A stretch of DNA of 64,000 nt from Oscillospiraceae bacterium (GTDB taxonomy: Bacteria > Bacillota > Clostridia > Oscillospirales > Ruminococcaceae): contig JAFQIY010000061.1 in the NCBI GenBank assembly GCA_017415165.1, positions 1-64,000 of the forward strand. The letters run 5' to 3'. Made by a program: the position numbers and the translations under genes. Shown here piece by piece: positions 62,192 to 64,000 of the stretch. Position 1 is the first letter of the stretch, and each line of letters opens with the position of its first letter. The notes under the pieces are model-generated. The model ran no database searches and was not told the DNA's origin. It saw only the letters and a list, made by a program, of their open reading frames with translations.

Positions 62192-62220
62192 TTGACAAAC
62201 AATGGCAACAGTTGTAAAAT
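62192..62220 (+). promoter_or_regulatory. Promoter for cardiolipin synthase
   Basis: Consensus TTGACA, 17 bases, TAAAAT. The leader is about 35 nt, ending in AAGGAG at 62244-62249. Confidence 0.75.
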
Positions 62221-62306
62221 ATATATTAATTATTCATTTGTTTAAGGAGTGAGCTGTAATAAAAAGAAAGCTGAAAAATCTGTTCAAAATCATATTCGGC
62301 AGAACT

Positions 62307-63818
62307 ATGGTTGTGGTTCTCGGACTTGCACTGCAGATTGCAATAATCGTAGTCGGACTTAACTTTTTCAGTGACAGCTTTGCTTATTTTTCCGTAGCCT
62401 CAATAATTCTGTCAGCGATTGTGCTGATATGGATTATCAACGATAAAACAAACCCGTATTTCAAGCTTGCGTGGGTTGTACCTGTAATGCTGATACCTGT
62501 TTTCGGTACGGTTATGTATCTGTTTGCAAAGCTTGAGCTTGGCACGCATATTATGAACAGCCGCATACTTGACCTGATTGATAAAAGCTCGCCTGCTATT
62601 CCGCAGAACAAGGTTACCCTTGAGGAGCTGGAGGAAATAAGCTTGCAGGAGCGCAATCTTGCGGTTTATATGAAGCTTCACGCAGGATATCCCGTGTGGA
62701 AGAACACCTATGCGGAGTATTATTCCGTTGGCGAGGACGCTTTCGCTTCGATGATTGATGAGCTTGAAAAGGCGGAAAAGTTCATTTTTATGGAGTATTT
62801 CATCGTCGAGCAGGGCGAGATGTGGGATACAATTCTGGAAATTCTTGTCCGTAAGGCAGGTCAGGGCGTTGACGTAAGATTTATGTATGACGGAATGTGC
62901 AGCCTTACTCTTGTGCCGTACAACTATCCTAAGCAGCTGACGGCAAAGGGAATAAAGTGCAGAATTTTTTCTCCCATAAAGCCTGTGCTTTCTACCGTAC
63001 AGAACAACCGTGACCACAGAAAAATTATGGTTATTGACGGTCACACCGCTTTTACAGGCGGAATAAATCTTGCTGACGAGTATATCAACAGACGTGAACG
63101 CTTCGGACACTGGAAGGACAATGCCGTTATGATAAAGGGCGAGGCGGTGGCAAGCTTCACGATTATGTTCCTGCAAAGCTGGAATATAAACGACTATGGC
63201 AAGGAAGATAAATACGAGCAGTTTATCCGCACGGACTTTCCTGAGCTTTCCGAAAAAAATCTCTGCACGGACGGCTTCGTGCTTCCTTACGGAGACAGTC
63301 CGCTGGACAACGAAAACGTGGGGCAGACGGTTTATATGGACATTATAAACCGTGCCGAGAAATATGTGCATATTATGACGCCGTACCTCATTCTTGACAA
63401 TGAAATGATACAGGCGCTTACCTATGCGGCAAAGCGCGGGGTTGACGTAAAGATAATTATGCCGCATATTCCTGACAAGAAATACGCTTACCTGCTGGCA
63501 CGTTCCTATTATATGGAGCTTATACGCTGCGGAGTGAGTATTTATGAATATATACCTGGATTTATCCACTCAAAGGCATTTGCAAGCGACGGAACAAAGG
63601 GTGTTGTGGGGTCAATAAATCTCGATTACAGAAGTCTGTTCCTGCATTTTGAATGTGCGTGCTATTTCTTCAACAGTCCCGTTGTTGGGCAGATTGAGCA
63701 GGATATGCAGGAAACATTGAAAAAATGCGTGGAGATAACCCTTAACGACTGCCTTAAATACAATATTTTCAAACAGCTTGCAGGACGTGTTCTGCGACTT
63801 TTTGCACCGCTGATGTAA
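62307..63818 (+). CDS. cls: Cardiolipin synthase (PLD superfamily)
   Basis: The enzyme joins phosphatidylglycerols into cardiolipin at the membrane. The first ATG gives 503 residues: two helices (about 4-50), then two HKD motifs, HRKIMVID in the first half and HSKAFASD near the end. No ribosome site is in front of that ATG. The only one, AAGGAG at 62244-62249, is nine bases before an ATA at 62259. An in-frame product from there would add IKRKLKNLFKIIFGRT, which fits the basic family N-terminus. So the true start may be non-canonical, with 519 residues. It is followed by an AI-2E-type permease gene. Confidence 0.93.
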   Translation: MVVVLGLALQIAIIVVGLNFFSDSFAYFSVASIILSAIVLIWIINDKTNPYFKLAWVVPVMLIPVFGTVMYLFAKLELGTHIMNSRILDLIDKSSPAIPQNKVTLEELEEISLQERNLAVYMKLHAGYPVWKNTYAEYYSVGEDAFASMIDELEKAEKFIFMEYFIVEQGEMWDTILEILVRKAGQGVDVRFMYDGMCSLTLVPYNYPKQLTAKGIKCRIFSPIKPVLSTVQNNRDHRKIMVIDGHTAFTGGINLADEYINRRERFGHWKDNAVMIKGEAVASFTIMFLQSWNINDYGKEDKYEQFIRTDFPELSEKNLCTDGFVLPYGDSPLDNENVGQTVYMDIINRAEKYVHIMTPYLILDNEMIQALTYAAKRGVDVKIIMPHIPDKKYAYLLARSYYMELIRCGVSIYEYIPGFIHSKAFASDGTKGVVGSINLDYRSLFLHFECACYFFNSPVVGQIEQDMQETLKKCVEITLNDCLKYNIFKQLAGRVLRLFAPLM

Positions 63819-63849
63819 AATGAACCTTTAAGCTTATGGAGGAAGAATT

Positions 63850-64000
63850 ATGACGCTGGATAAAAAAACAATTTGGAAAATAATCGGAATTATAACTGCT
63901 GCGGCAATCATTTTTGCTGTTTTCCGCAACTTTACCGCTGTACTTGGCTTCCTGAAAGGTGTGGCAGCAATATTCCTTCCATTTGCGGTTGGTGCGGCAA
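63850..64000 (+). CDS. AI-2E-family permease, N-terminal part (runs off window)
   Basis: It starts at the ATG behind GGAGGAAG, 31 bases after the cls stop. The first 50 residues show two hydrophobic helices (IIGIITAAAIIFAVF, LPFAVGAA) with FLKGVAAIFLPFAVG, typical of the YtvI/PerM-type membrane proteins. The rest is beyond the window, so the family is a cautious call. Confidence 0.65.
   Translation, partial: MTLDKKTIWKIIGIITAAAIIFAVFRNFTAVLGFLKGVAAIFLPFAVGAA

Overview
The window reads as one contiguous chromosomal segment of a spore-forming, cellulose- or cellodextrin-using Clostridia member, most like Ruminococcus and relatives. The reasons are a cellobiose phosphorylase very close to the clostridial enzyme, a GerA-type spore germination operon, clostridial families (DUF421, DUF4363, DUF342/FapA, Ger(x)C), strong AGGAGG-type ribosome sites and a Gram-positive wall-sorting signal. 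No rRNA, tRNA, CRISPR array, transposase or phage gene was seen. Names come from recognised motifs and family memory; no database search was run.

Layout. 0-12 kb: a secreted leucine-rich-repeat protein, cellobiose phosphorylase behind a palindromic operator, folC with a GNAT enzyme, a CheW domain split by a CZB zinc domain, a 57-residue small gene, a lipid/protein methyltransferase, a patatin, a C39-like peptidase, and a DMT/DUF3267/membrane operon. 12-23 kb: a 1322-residue hybrid histidine kinase, a Gfo/Idh/MocA oxidoreductase, and a coupled operon of one solute-binding-like lipoprotein followed by three tandem paralogous lipoproteins. 23-32 kb: a closely spaced run of a small alarmone synthetase, a secreted transglutaminase-like lipoprotein, a type IV pilus-like set (PilC/GspF, four small pilin-like proteins, PilT), then a wall-anchored 791-residue stalk protein with about 47 hexapeptide repeats. 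32-38 kb: ftsE-ftsX-M23 hydrolase-CtpA protease-two small genes, and a PucR/CdaR-like regulator. 38-45 kb: an EAL-domain protein with a degenerate site, DUF4363/DUF421, and gerA-gerB-gerC. 45-54 kb: ilvD with small unknown genes, manA-MATE-glucokinase, and a lipoprotein with metA (acetyl-type). 54-64 kb: FapA/DUF342, DUF2461, an ECF sigma factor coupled to a membrane protein with a C-terminal M23 peptidase, a metallophore-type binding lipoprotein with a zinc-ribbon membrane protein, cardiolipin synthase and the start of an AI-2E-type permease.

How the genes fit together. Cellobiose is phosphorolysed to glucose and glucose-1-phosphate; glucokinase and mannose-6-phosphate isomerase would feed the sugars to glycolysis. 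FtsEX with a coiled-coil M23 protein and an S41 protease is the usual septal wall-hydrolysis module. The 23.6-32 kb block looks like a surface-appendage locus and is the best candidate for an under-described system.

Two window-wide patterns stand out. Fifteen promoters were picked by eye, all with an exact 17-bp spacer and several with a TGG-extended -10. A family of short palindromic repeats (two long copies, two half copies) sits at the 3' ends of genes, and one copy lies between two near-identical terminator stems.
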